NCBI RefSeq assembly: GCF_000189635.1
Contig: NW_002476492.1
Span: 160,745-224,744 of the forward strand
Reading direction: 5' to 3'
Length of the DNA: 64,000 nucleotides
Origin: Tetrahymena thermophila SB210
Lineage: Eukaryota; Ciliophora; Oligohymenophorea; Hymenostomatida; Tetrahymenidae
Shown here: piece by piece, positions 35,730 to 49,900 of the stretch
How positions within the stretch are numbered: the first letter of the stretch is position 1
Layout of the letters: the number at the start of each line of letters is the position of its first letter
Notes under the pieces: model-generated
The model's input: the letters and a program-made list of their open reading frames with translations, nothing else
Database searches by the model: none
Told to the model about the DNA's origin: nothing
Made by a program: the position numbers and the translations under genes

Positions 35730-36599
35730 GTGTATTTATTTTTTATAAAAACAATTTCATTTAGTTTTGCATGTATTAATTAGCAAAGAATAAATAAGTA
35801 ATTGCTCTATAAAACATCTTTGTTTCATATTTTTCTTATTTTGTTAAATAACAAACAAGCAACACCAATTATTTTTGAGGAATACATTATCCTAATAGCA
35901 GCTAATGGCATTGTTTTTATTTTTTTAGTGATGAGTTAATCTTTACTTTGTAATTAAAATAAATAAATTAAATAGCAAATTTAGAGTTTATTAAAACTTG
36001 ATTACTTAAAGGAATCTTTGAAAAAATATTCTATGATTATGCTCTATATTTAAATACCTCTAAAACATTTAATTAATTATAAATATTTTATTAAGCTAGC
36101 TATAAAAACACCTCAAATTAAATTAATTTATTTTTAATATTTTCATTCTTTTACATCAATAAATTCAATAAATGAGGAATTTAATAAATTGAATTAATTT
36201 TACTTTATTTAAATAAAACATTAAAAAATCTACAATTTAAAATTATTTTTCATATCAAATAGTTAAAACACTCTTTTAAATATTTTTAGAAGCTCCTTTT
36301 AAAATTAAATTGTTTTTTTAAATTCTTAAAAGTTTGATTTTTAAAGTTAAATTTCATCTATTTTTCTTTTCTAAGGTAATACTTTTTAATTTTAATTTAC
36401 AATTTCTACTTACTTTTTTTAATTTGCTTAATTAGCTGAATTCGGTAACTAAATTATATATTTTAAATTTTTCTTAAGATGTTAAAAGAGAAGATAAAAT
36501 CATTAGGAACTATTTTAATTTGAGTATAAACCATATTAAGATGTTTTCTTTTCAAAAAAAAGAAACTGATGCTATAATAACTTATTTTTAATAAATATA
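35730..36599. other. Non-coding spacer
   Basis: No gene or repeat that I can support; 3' flank of the small membrane-protein gene followed by A/T-rich DNA. Confidence 0.5.
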
Positions 36600-37195
36600 T
36601 TATGTATAAAGTATTTATAAATTTATGATAGCTTTTCCTTTAAAAAGTGTAATTTTTAGTAGTGCTAAAAGCTCAGAAGATTAATTTAAAGAAATTTTGT
36701 ATTACCTATGAAAAAATATATTGAAAGATAAATTAAAATGTTGCGATTAGGATTTAAATCATAATGATTCTGATTCAAAATTTATTTAATTACCAAAATT
36801 AATTACAAGCGTGAAGCTTTATTTAATTTGCGAGTGTAGTTTGCTTAAAATAATCCAGTAGAAAAATTAAAGATTTTTATAAAAGAAAGGAAATAAATAT
36901 TCAAATTCTTTAATTTGAAATTTCAATGTGATCGTTTAAAGCTCACTAAATTTTGTTTAATTTAATTTTTAAACGAAAGGAGTAAATTCAGTTTAATATT
37001 TTTGAAATGGATTAAGTGTATTTTGCTATCAAAAGTATTTATTTATTTATGAATAAGAGTTAAATGTAATTTAGGATTTAGTTGCTAGCTATAAATTGCT
37101 ACTGAATTAAGAATTAATTATCAAAAGCGAATACATGATACGCTTTGATTAATAGTTGGTTGCTCATTATATTAATTATATTGTAAGCAAAAAAA
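36600..37195 (+). pseudogene. Possible broken gene upstream of the first PAS sensor gene
   Basis: Protein-like pieces of 30-60 residues follow one another in different plus-strand frames: MIAFPLKSVIFSSAKSS.., then CCDQDLNHNDSDSKF.., then KFQCDRLKLTKFCL.., then ELNVIQDLVASYKLLLNQEL.. up to a GGTAAATT donor-like site at 37198. Each piece ends at TGA close to where the next begins, the pattern of a gene with several frameshifts. Alternatives are a real gene with very small introns, or chance, since only TGA stops translation here. No family recognised. Confidence 0.3.
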
Positions 37196-37275
37196 AAGGT
37201 AAATTCAATATTTAATAAAAAAAATAATCTTTTAATAAAGCAAAAATCACTTAATTCATTTAGTTTTTATAGCGA

Positions 37276-40200
37276 ATGTCAAATTAAAGAAAAGCATTAA
37301 AAGGAACAGTTTAATATTAAGGAGGAATATAATAGGAGGACCAATGGAATTAGCTAAGAAATTTAAAAATAAGAACATTTTACAATCCTAGTAGAGACCA
37401 CCTATTATAAAGAAGCTCAAAAGTCTTTTATTTTGTTAATTACTTTGAGAAACAGCTCACGCGACCCAAATTCTACTATCACTTTTTAATCATTATTTTT
37501 TTCTTGCAGCTGATTGGATCTGTTTCTTCTAGCCAAGTTCAAATTCAAGATAAACTTTTGTACTATTTTTTAAAGACTTGTGAGTACACTCGAGTGTCTC
37601 CGCTTTTAAAAGATTTTTTGCAAATTCAGCAAGAAGCACAAGGCATTTTAATAAATTCATTGATAATTTTTCTAGAAGTAGTCTTTCTTATCACCTTTTA
37701 TATTTTAGGAAGATCAACTACAAATCTTAGTGATAAAAAATTCAAAAAAAGATTGCTTTTAATGGGTTATACAACATTTTTCTTGGAAATGCAGAGATGG
37801 ATTCTATTTAATATTTAAGCCGATATTACAGCAAGTATGATGTTCTGTGTTTAAGGCTAGTAAAACTTAGAAAAAAGGTGCTAAAACAATATACAATATT
37901 CAGATGATTCTTTAAGATATATATTAATAGTAATTAACATAGTACTAGGTGTTTTTCTATCAGTAATAAATAGTATAATTCATTCTATAGCACAATTTAT
38001 CCCTATTAATGGGCTAAGAAGTCAGTTTACTAATTTAAAGCTATTTGATTATTCATTCATTTTAATTATTCATATACTGAGTTACTTGGATAGTTAGCTT
38101 TCTCTCTTTGCTTTTGAGATACTTGCTGTGTTTTACTTCATTTAATACTTCTTTTCCTATCCTCTTTACACTAAAAACATCTCTTATGTATATGCAGTCT
38201 CCCTTAACTTTTTCTTTGCAGCCACAATCCTCTTTCATATCAGATACTATAAAAATTTAAGTGATTCCAACTTCCTTTACTTATTTGTAATTTTTTGCTT
38301 TTTTAACAAGTGAAATTATTTATTTTGTTTAGCAAATTTAACCTTTTTAGAGCCAAATAAGAGAAAGACAATAAATAGATTTCATTTTAAAAATTAATTC
38401 TACCAGCAATTAAGCATTAAATAAATATATCTTGACACTAATTATTGATTATTTATCAATTTACTATGAAATTACATAGTATTTATTCTTTAATCAAGAG
38501 ATCAAAATTAAAAATTTGAAAAAATTCTATCAAGTATTTGAAAAATTAGAAAATTCAAAATTATTATTAATTAATATAAAGTAATTCCAATACAACATTT
38601 TGTTTTTCACTTAAAATGAAACAAAAATTTAATAATATTTTTATGACAAACCAATCATATATCTGCTAAAAATAATGAAATAATTGAATATTAAAGATTC
38701 ATTTAATTTGGTAATATTCTTAGATGTAATTAACAGATAAATAATCTCTAAACATTTTTCTAAGCAAGAAATTAATTTGTAATTATAAAAAAAATATTGA
38801 TAGCTTACTTTAATTCATCATTTGATGGGCACCCTTTATCGATTGTAAATATTTAAAAAAATAGAGATGAAAAATAAAAATGAAATGCTGATTAAAGAAT
38901 TAATAAAATACGAAAAAAATAGAATATACATTAAATATTCAATAAAAAATATTTGATAATATTAAAATATTTCTTTTTAATCATAGAAAAATTATTATTT
39001 TAGTATTATTTTTAAATCGAATTATTATTTATAAAATAAATTGAAATATTTAAAATAATGCTTTATTTATTATTAAGTTGGTTTTAGGAAGTTTTATGGC
39101 AGGAGTTTTAGCTTAGTGGGAGAGAATGTAGTTGTTTAAAACAAGAATGTTTGATTTTTCTATTTTTAGAGAAAAACCATAAGAGACAGTTAATGCTTTG
39201 TAAGAGGTAGTACACTTACTAATGGAGAAAACTTATTAAAATTAAATGACTTTATTGGGGATTTTCGAAGTTCACTAAAGAGAATGCGTAGATAACTTTT
39301 GTCCTTGTTAATATTAAATGATATTAAATGAAGATTTTGATGTGCACAAGCAAGTTAACAATGGTAGTCTTGTGCCGATTAATGGATTTGGAAAGAAATC
39401 TGATTTAGAGTAATTCAAAACTACAAGAAAAAATATTTATAGAGATTAAGAAGATATAGAAGAATATGATAATATTCAAAGAATTAAAAACATGTCTCCA
39501 ACTGATGGCAAGAGTCTGCGCTAAACCTTAAGAAAATCTATTATGACAGCCACTCCAAAGCAAGCACAATTTTCAAAAGGAACCAAAACCCAATTATTCA
39601 CTGAAATGGTAAACTTTTAGAATAATGAGCTCAAAAATAAATAGCAAAGTTCTACTACAAAGTCTTCAAAAACGTCTACCACAAACTAATCCAATACAAA
39701 AAGTAGGAGAAAGTCAGCAGTAAAGCAAAGAACAATTAAAGGTAGCTATAAATTGGCAAAAATAAACTTTTCAGTGCTTTAATAGGACTTTTTAAGCTTT
39801 AAGAAATGGACGCTAACATTCGTTGACTACCAATACGAGTAGCTCCTCAGATATCTTTATACTTCTAGAAACTATTAACTTTTAATAGGCCTAGGCATAC
39901 GATACATTTATTTTGAAATAGAAATCAAAGGTAATTAAGTATAATTATTTTAGTTTATTCATTCAATTTAAATATTTTCTTTTCAAATCTGTATGATTAA
40001 AATATTTTCTTTAATTAATTCTAATTTTTTATTTCTAAATAAATACATTTTTTTTACTTAAATAATAATTCTAACTATTTTATTACTTTAACTAAATAAT
40101 TGTTCTAACTATTTAATTAGTGATTAAATTTTTTCTTAGTTTGGTTTTAATATTTTTATATATAATTTATTGATCTTTATAAATTATTTTAAGCATAAAA

Positions 40201-43200
40201 AATTATGAATTAGATTTAATTTCAATAATTTAGTATTAATATTTTTTTAGTTTATCTTATAAATTACTATCAGCATAAATTAGAATTAGATTCATTTTCA
40301 ATAATTTGGTGTTAATGATTTTACAGTTTATTTATTTTATAATTTACTATAAACATAAATTATTAATTAGATACACTTTCAAGTTAATTGATAAAATATT
40401 TTTGTATTAATTTATTCAAAATTAAATATTAAAATTTATTTTTTTACCATTTTAATTGAAAAATTCTTTTATTTCTAGAAAATCTTTTTAAATTGATTTT
40501 TTCTTAAATATAAATTTTACAAAATTTTTTTTTAATAGCAAATTTTATTAAAGCTCTTTATTTTGTAAGAAAATGGGCTTTCCATATTGATTAAAAACCT
40601 TACTACTTTAGAGTAGTTGAAAAATCGTTATCGGATTTGATTGAAAATGAAATCAAAAATAAAGATAAAGCTTTAAAATACTCTATAAGGAAGAAAGATA
40701 ATTTAGAAGCTAAAGCTTATGAAAATTTTGAATCTTATGTAGTGATAGAGGAGATAAAAAAATTTTTTAATTAAAGATTACAGGAGATGATTAAGTTGAA
40801 ACAATTTTACTTTGAGAAACTCATTTAAGGGTTTTCTTCTTTAAATGACCTTTATGCAGAATAGAAAAATATAATTAAAAAAGGCATGGTTTTCAAAAGT
40901 AAAGTAGAAGCATTTTATTCATATCACCAAAATTCTCCACATTTAAGCAAATTGCTCACTATATTTTATGCAGTGCTTTTTCAAGATTTAAAGAAAGCTT
41001 TGTTTTTAGAAGATAAGTTAAAAGATTCTCTAAAAAAAGTGGATTATTACAGTTCTTGGTACACAATATCTGGATTAGAAATTTTATAAGGCAACGTTGC
41101 AACAGTTATTGCACATTTTAGAACTAAAGTTGGTAAAATACTCAAATATTCAGCTAGTGCTCCTATGTTTTTCGGGTATAAAAAATTAGAGTTCGACTCT
41201 CTTTAAAGTGTGAATGATGTTATGCCTTAGATAATAGGAGAAAAGCATGATCTTTTCTTAGAAAGGTTTATTGATTAAGGTTAGTCAAAAATTCTAAGAT
41301 AATACAGATAAACTCTTGCTAAAAATAAGAAAGGATTTATCTTTCCAATTAAATTATACATTAATTATTTTTTTGAGCTGCATAATGACTTTATCTTTAG
41401 TTCTCTAATTGTTAGAAAGCAATCTAATTCACAGTATTTGTTTATCAATCAGCATGGATTCATTGATAGCTTTTCCTAAAATTTTTATGAATTTTGTCAG
41501 ATTATATGTCCTTAAGTCACAGTACAATAACTCATACACTCTAATATTTACCTCTTCATTGAAGACTTAGACACTCATTTAAGAGAATGCTAACAGAAGA
41601 GCAAAATCAGCAATTTAAAATGCGTCCTAAAACTGAATTCTCGTAATTTAATTTTTTTTTTAATTAATATTTATTTATTTAAATTGAATCAAGGCATGAA
41701 TGAAATGATCATCAAATTTAAGAATTATTGGAGAAAAGATAAACACTATAATAGACTAATGTATCATATAATAAGAGTTCAAGAAGAATACGAAGATGAA
41801 TTTGAAGAAGAAGAAAATGAAGATATTTATCAGTTTGATATAAAGGCAAATTTAATATTAAATTAATTCTCTTTGATCAGTGGTGAATAGTTGATTTTAT
41901 ACATTCTTGAAATTATTAGCATCATACCAATTAAGAGTGATAATGGATCGATGTAGAAAAGCAACACTTAGTTTTCTTGTTATTCATAAAAAATGTAGAA
42001 TTAGGTTACTTCAAATGCTTTTATTCCTTCAATGACTGCTTTAATAAATAATAAACCTTCTTCAGATCAGTGCAAAAGTGAAAAAGAAGCTTCTAAATAA
42101 ATAAATTTCTAAGAAGATAAAAAGCAAGCACAACAAGATACTCATTCAACTAAAATAACATCAAACCCAATTAACTCTCATGATAGATTAGACTATGAAG
42201 AACTCATAAACATTCAATCAAAGAATTATATAAACTCGCAAAAATCATTGAAATCTCTTGATGAAAATAATAAACATATTATTTCATAATTAGATGAAAT
42301 GGATCAAGACCTTATTTTTATGAATGACAGCTTTTAGCATAAAACAAATGTTGTTCCAAAACTCAACGATAACAATAATTTAAGATTTATTTCAAGAGTG
42401 AACGATTCATATAAGATAGTTGAAAATGATTGGTTAGGTGGAGGATAAAATTAAAAAAATAACAACATTGAATAAAAATTAGGATATATTCCAATTACAA
42501 TATCATAAAAGAATATTTAAAGCATTAACAGTCAACATACTTAAAATAATTTAACAACACATGGAGATTTAGAGTAAATTAATTTAACTCATATGGTTTC
42601 TCCAAGAGGAAGTTTAATTGATCACTCTTTAGCTTAAATTAATAACTAACAAGAAAAAATATTTCACGCTTTATCAAACAATAACTTATCAATAAACGAT
42701 AGTCATATTATGGAAATAGAAAATATAAACTGCAAGAGTTTATCTCAGTTAAATGACTACAATAATTAGAGAGCACTTGAGTTTAACTAATCTCGCATTA
42801 TAAATCTAAATAAAGTACCAGTTGAAATGTCTTCTTCAGACAGCAATTCCAATATTGATCAAATAGACGAAGTCGCCAACTCTGAAAGTTCAAGCTCTAA
42901 AAACAAAAAAATAGCAAATAAAAACTATAATATCCAATTTAATAATTAAAGCTATTGGAAAAGCAAATCATCTAAATAAATTGATATTTTTCAAATTGAA
43001 AATTAACAAACTTTTATTCAGAAAGAAGAAAAAAATTCCTAATTCACTAAAGGAACAATCATCACAAATAAGGACAGCAAAGTTTCTAAAAGATCAAGCA
43101 AAAAAGAGATTATTATGAAAATTTAACAAATGACTGAAAAAAATAACGCAATAAACATAGAATGCACTCTTTCTGATGAAAATGATGAAGAAGATGAAGA

Positions 43201-45637
43201 AGCTATCAATTATTTAATGAAAAATGGTAAAAAAAATAATAACGAATAAGATGAAAATTTCAGCATAAGAAGTGAAGGTAAAAAAGAAGAAACCGAAACT
43301 GTCTCAGAAAAATCTAGTCACCTTTCTGAAGTTGCAAAAAAAATTGAAAATATTCGCAGAATAGTTTACACAAATAAAAAGCCTAAATTTATAGCACTAG
43401 TTAAAGTCATCTTCTTATTCATTATCTGTCTTCATATTTTCGCAACAATCGGCTCTTAAATTTTCTCCAACAACTATGTGAAAAAAATTATAGACGATTC
43501 TACTCTTTATGAAATACAAGAATCTACTTCCTTATCCTTTTCTTAGTCTATTTCGTCAGTATTTGGTCTTCAAAACGATCGTAATTATTTATAAAATTAT
43601 CATATTTATTATTTGAAAATTTTAAATTAGATTTAATCTTTTTTAATTCCCAATCAAATAAAAAACCAATTAAAATTAAATACCGTAAATCCTCATTAAT
43701 TCTCACCAACCCTCCTCCCCAAACGTACTATATGGTAATCATCAAAATTATAAATATTCACAAAATATGGTGAAAATTTATGCTGCTGAGAATTTATGAG
43801 GATTTACGGTAATTTATTTTTTTTTATAGGAAAAATAATGTTTTTAATATTCTTTATTTATTTTTATTTAAAATAAAATTAAATTTTATAATAGCAAATA
43901 ATTAGAGCTTCTACTAATTCAACTTGAATTTAAGCTATTCTAAATTATAATCAATCATTAACTAATTATTGAATAACTATATTGATGAATATGAGAGTTT
44001 GAATGTGATCATAAACTCTTAATATGGTCTATAGAACTCTATTTCTAATAAATTGGAGAACTTTCTTTCTGATATATTTTAGGCAACATCTCAAAATAAT
44101 TTTGTTGGTATACAAACTTCTGCTAATAGCATTTTTTAAATTAGTTAGATTATGGAAAGTCTAAGCCAAAAAATTTAAGAATCAATTGATAGCACATTTT
44201 AGATGATTAAAAAAATGAATTTAATAATAATGATATTGGTGGTGGTTCTCATATTTTTGTCAATTTTGATTTTGATAAAAATAAATTTAAGATTTAGAGA
44301 CATTGTGAAGTAATATCTTTACATCAGCACAAGAATAAGTTAAAACGAAGCAGAATAAGAATATATTAAGCTTTCAAATATAATTAATTTTCTAGAGTAA
44401 AATGAAGATTAATATGTTAAATTTAATCTTCAGCATTCCCATATTTTTAATTCAAAGCAAATAACTAATATTAGACCTTTGACATTTTAAAAACAAGAAA
44501 AACATAAACACACTTAAGTACTTTACAATAGCATTAATAACTAGAACTTAGTTTTTATCAAAATGATTTTTTTTACAATTTTAGCCGCCTCAATGAGTGT
44601 TACTCTTCAAGCAGTGGTAAAAATTTAATATTTTAAATTAAATCATTTTTCAAGTTTCATATTAATAAAACTAAAAAATATTTTAATTAATTTTTATTTC
44701 ATTACTGTCAGTTTTCCTTAATTAAGGCTTTTTTATACCAAAGCCTCTTATTAAAATTTTTTAAGTTTTAATAAAAATTAATGAATTGAGCCTTATTAAT
44801 TATGGCTCTTAATTAAAGAAATTATTCAGTAATAAAAAATATATTGAGATATGATATTAACTTGAAGATTTTCAGTATTGATTGATTGATTAAAATATTA
44901 ATTTATTTATAAAATAATAGATATTTATAGTAACAAAGAACCAGCTTAATAGTCTTGTAGAGCCTTTAGACTAATACAAAGAATACTCGCAAAAAATATC
45001 ATAGCTAACTTGTCTAAATACAGCTCATCAACTAATAAGTTATTAACCTGAGTTAGATCCTTTAAAGCTTTCTAATCAGTTTGTTAACAATAATATTAAA
45101 TAGATTAGTTCTTATTATCTAGAAAATTTTCAGATTATACCTATAAAAGGATAACAATATTATTATTCAGATTAAATTTAATAACTTAACTAAGCAAACA
45201 GCTGTTTAATCCTTGATTCTTCTCCTCAATTATATAAAGAATGTAATACTATAAATCAGGGAATATTTATTGAAGGTTTGTTAAGAGTTTTAAGGAAGGT
45301 GTTTTAATTTTACTCAGATACTCCTGCCCAAAACGACCCAGCTACGTTTGAATATATTAGGATCAGTATGCTTTTATTAGATATTCTTGATTTGTCATAG
45401 AAATATTTCTAGAAATCAATTGAACTTATTGAATCTGATGAAAAGATCTAAAAGTTTATCTTAATAATAATTGGAAATATCTTTATTATTATTGTTTACA
45501 TGATACTTTCTATTTATTTAATCAGAAAAATGAATTAAAATATAGAACTAGTAAAGTATTCTATAAGCTTTATTCCTAATAAAAGACTTATTGAAGATAA
45601 CTCAACCATTCAACTAATTAAGGCAATTCAGAATTGA
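37276..45637 (+). CDS. Multi-spanning PAS-domain membrane protein (TmcB-like) with two extra C-terminal membrane modules, copy A
   Basis: Six exons: 37276-38286, 39078-39930, 40539-41642, 41694-43580, 43895-44616, 44921-45637; 2097 aa, no in-frame TGA. Splice sites were fixed by comparison with copy B. Residues 1-337 contain about six membrane helices (near 66-85, 122-145, 160-181, 214-238, 258-293, 304-325). A cytosolic region follows with a C-x5-C-P-C motif (IFEVHQRECVDNFCPC). Residues ~905-965 read as a PAS fold (YLFINQHGFIDSFSQNFYEF). This order is that of the ciliate family usually named tiny-macrocysts/TmcB-like. A 550-residue Asn/Ser/acidic linker leads to a second part: helix 1555-1580, ~145 extracytoplasmic residues, helix 1725-1748, a ~85-residue linker, helix ~1835-1863, ~170 residues, helix 2036-2060. 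It looks like two tandem sensor modules. Ligand unknown. Confidence 0.8.
43681..43811. mobile_element. MITE-like inverted-repeat element in intron 4 of copy A
   Basis: Ends TACCGTAAATCCTCATTAAT and the reverse complement of ATTTATGAGGATTTACGGTA; arms about 25 bp with one mismatch, TA at both ends (core 43683-43809). Same end pattern as 1432-1560 and 51842-51968. Absent from the same intron of copy B. Confidence 0.7.
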
Positions 45638-46987
45638 AAATAAAGCTTTTTATGAGCTAATTTAACACATTAAAAGCATTCAATCTACTATTACATTACT
45701 TAGTAAACTAAAATGAATTTTTGTCTAATTTTACTTCAAATACTAAAATTTTAAATAATCAAAATTGTTAAATAAAAAACAAACATTGAATAAATTATTA
45801 TTAAAATCTAATAATGTTAATATATAAAACAAACAAATCTTCTTACTAAAATGTAAATATTTATTTATTTTAATACAATAAATAGTTTTTTAATATATAT
45901 TTTTTTGTTAATTAAATTAAAAATTATAAAATCTATTAGATGAGCATTTAAAATAGTAATTAAGGCTTTAGTAATCAACAAATATTTTAATCAATTTTAA
46001 TCTAAAAATAATTTAAAGAAACAATTAATTATTTCTAACATTTTGAATTGCAATTTAAAATAAAATTATTTAACATAACTATTCTATTTGATATAATATG
46101 TCTTTTATTGTTTAATTTAATTAAATCTATATGCTTTATTTGATAAATAATATGAATGTTAATAAGTATTTTGCTCTTTTAAAGAATTTTTGAATTCAAT
46201 CTCATTGCTTACAGTTCTTTAGATAAATATAAAAGAAAAAATATTGATTAATTTATATTTTTTACTAGAGACTCTAATTTTAATTATCGAATTAAAAAAC
46301 TTGAAAAAATATTTAAGAGTGAGATGAATTAAGAAATTTGGATAAAGGAATGAATGAAAATATTCTTGATATTATTAAAATCAAATAATTAAACTAATTT
46401 TGACAATTAATTAAAATTAGATGATAAATATGCTTTTTCTATGTAAATTTTCTAAGATTTCTTTTCTTTCTATTTAACTCTTTCAAATAAAAATAAGCAG
46501 ATATATGAATTATTAAAAGATACTACAATATTCAAAAGATACTTACTTACTTAAATCCATCATAAAATTAATAAATAAAAATATCAAATTTATCATGAAA
46601 ATAATAACAAAAAGAAAAAAATTCTAATTCTATAGATAGAAAAAAAATAAAGTAAAATTAATTAATGGAATAAAATAATAACTTTTTAGATATTTTGTAG
46701 TCCATGAATGTTGTTACTCTTTTTTAAATTTTCCAGTATAAAAAATAAAGATTATTATAAAAATAAACATAGAAAGTATTCAATCTATTAGATAATTATT
46801 ACACAACATTCTATTAATTTATTACAAATAACAATACCATTCAAAATTATATTTTTTAGTATTTGTTAATTAATTTCTTAAGAAGAAATTTGGCTGATAA
46901 TTATCAGTAGATATATATAATCAAATCTTTTATAAAACAAAAAGAAAGAAAATAAGACTTTGAGTAAAGGATATTAAACAACAAAGC
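45638..46987. other. Spacer between the tandem PAS sensor genes
   Basis: AT-rich. One open frame at 46354-46707 (+, 117 codons to TGA, starting MKIFLILLKS) has no Cys pattern, family resemblance or intron evidence and is of a length expected by chance with a single stop codon, so I do not call it a gene. Confidence 0.4.
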
Positions 46988-49900
46988 ATGAGAAAAGTAT
47001 TAAAAAATGTAGAAAGATAAAAAGAAGATCATTGGAAATAGCTTAAAAATTTAAAAATAAGAACATTTTATAATCCAGTTAGAGACCATTTTCTTTAAAG
47101 AAGCTCAAAAGTCTTTTATTTTGTCAATTACTTTGAGAAATAGCTTACACGACCCAAATTCTACTATCACTTTTTAATCATTATTTTTTTCTTACAGCTG
47201 ATTGGATCTGTTTCTTCTAGCTAAGACTAGGTCTAAGATAAGATTTTGTATTATATTTTAAAGGGATGCGAGTATATTCGAATATCACCTCTATTGAAAG
47301 ACTTTTTATAAATATCGCAAGAAGCCCAAGGCATTATAATTAACTTATTGCTCATTTTATTAGAAGTTTTCTTTCTTATAACTTTTTACATTTTAGGAAG
47401 ATCTACTACAAATCTTAGTGATAAAAAATTTAAGAATGGATTAATATTTATGGGTTATACAACATTTTTCTTAGAGATGCAGAGATGGATATTGTTTAAT
47501 ATTTAAGCTGACATCACATCAAGTATGATGTTTTGTGTTTAAGGCTAGCAAAATTTGAGCAATAAATGCTAAAATAATATACAATATTAAGATAATTCTT
47601 TAAGATATATATTAATTATAATTAATATAGTACTAGGTATTGGTTTGTCAGTAATAAATAGTATCATTCATTCTATAGCATAATTTATTCCTATTAATGG
47701 TCTAAGAAGTCAGTTTACTTATTTAAAGCTATTTGACTATTCAATTATTTTAGTTGCCCATGTATTAAGTTACTTTGGTAGTTTAATTTCTTTATTTGCT
47801 TTTGAGATTCTAGCTCTGTTTTATATCATTTAATACTTCTTTTCTTATCCGCTATTCACTAAAAGTATCTCACATATTTACGCTGTGTTTTTAAACTTTT
47901 ACTTAGCTGCCACAATCCTATTCCACATTAGACACTATAATCAATTGAGCGATTCTAACTTCCTTTTCATATTCGTAAGATATTATTTACATATTCTTAT
48001 TATTTCATAGTGAGAACATTGGTGAAATTTTTGGAAAATAAATAAAATAAAACAAAACAAAACAAATGCAAATATAAAATTTAAATTTTTAAACAAACTA
48101 ATTTAGCTCTAAAAAATAAGTTTTAAAAATAATAAATAGCAAATAAGCTTAATTTTGATAGTATTTTAAAATATAGATTATTTTACAGTTTTAAATTGAA
48201 TATCTAATAAAATACAATTAGGTATTCAGATTTTAGAAAATATCTAATTATTACTCAAAACAAAGAATTTAAATTTTTTCTTAGGTAAAATTATTAGGAA
48301 AATCATATAGAAAAATATAAAATATGTAATGATTAAAAATTAATTAATTTGCCTTTCTTGCTTTTCATATAAATTAAAATCAACTTCTTCTTGAGCATTC
48401 TTTAAAAGTATCCAATTACTTCAAAACAAAAATTAGTTAAATTTAGTAATAGTTCTTATATTATTATTTATTACTGATTAATTTATTATCTTTAGTGACT
48501 TTTATTAAAGAGTAATTTAAATATTAAATTTTTATTTACATTTACAAAATAATATTCTTAAAGTTAATAACCCAAAAAATAGATTACAATAAATAAAAAA
48601 AATTTACTATAATTCCTCACCATTTTTTCACCTTAAATTGATATCAAAAAATTCAATTTATATTTTATTAATTCAAAAAAAATTTTGGTGATATTTAAAA
48701 ATATGACTAATTGTTATAAAAATCTACATTAAGTATTTGAAAATTAACACAAATTAATTAATTATTTGATAACTATGAAATTAATTTCAAATGAAAATCA
48801 TTTTTTGGAACATTTTTTTTTGAGGTGTTAAATAAAAATGATTTCAAATTAATATAATAAAAAATATAATGTTTTATTTATTATGAAGCTAATTTTAGGC
48901 AGTTTTATGGGAGGAGTTTTAGTTTAATGGGAAAGGATAAGGTTACATAAATCTAGAACGTTTGATTTTTCTTTTTTTAAAGAGTAACCTTAAGAAACAG
49001 TTAATGCTTTGTTAGAGATTGTTAATTTATTAATGGAGAAGACATATCAAAATTAATTGACTTTATTAGGGATCTTTGAAGTTCACTAGAGATATTGCAT
49101 AGATAGTTTTTGTCCTTGCAAATATTAAATTATTTAGAATGAAGATTATGATTCACGCAAGCACATTAACAATGGTAGTCTGGTGCCTATTAATGCCGTT
49201 GGAAAGAAATTTGACATAGAGTAATTCAAAACAACAAGAAAGAATATTTACAGTGATAAAGAAGATATAGAAGAATATGAGGTTATGAAAATGAAAAATA
49301 TGTCTCTTAGCTACGGCAGATCTCTACGCTAAACTATGAAATAATCTATATCATCCTCTACTCCTAAGTAAGCTCAATTTTCTGAAGTAAGTAATCCTTA
49401 AGTATTCACCCAAGCAGCATTTGATTTTGAAAAAATGAATTACTAAAGAAAGCAAAAAAGTTCATTTACAAAATCCACTCAAACGTCTACTTTAAAATAA
49501 ACAAGTTAGTTAAGTAGACAATCAACTATAAAACAAAAATCATATTGTGGACATCAAAAGTTAACAAAAATAAACTTCTCAGTGCTTCAACAAGATTTTT
49601 TAAGTTTCAAAAAATGGACTCTGCAATTTATAGATTATTAATACGAATAACTTCTAAGACATCTTTATTCTTAAAGAGAATTTTAACTTTTAATTAGCTT
49701 AGGTATACGCTACATTTACTTCGAAATAGAAATAAAAGGTAAATTTTTTCAAACGCCTTTTTAATTAACATCTAAGAAAGTAGTCATTTAAACAAACTAC
49801 CTCATAAAAATAAATAATTATTTAAAAAAGTTACATTTTATAATTCAAATATATATCTTTTTAAATAGGAAAACATTTATTTTAAGAAAGGAAAACATGG

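Noticed and set aside
46354-46707. 117-codon plus-strand open frame with a signal-like start
   Set aside because: With TGA as the only stop in this AT-rich DNA such a length is expected by chance; no homology, Cys pattern or conserved neighbour supports it.
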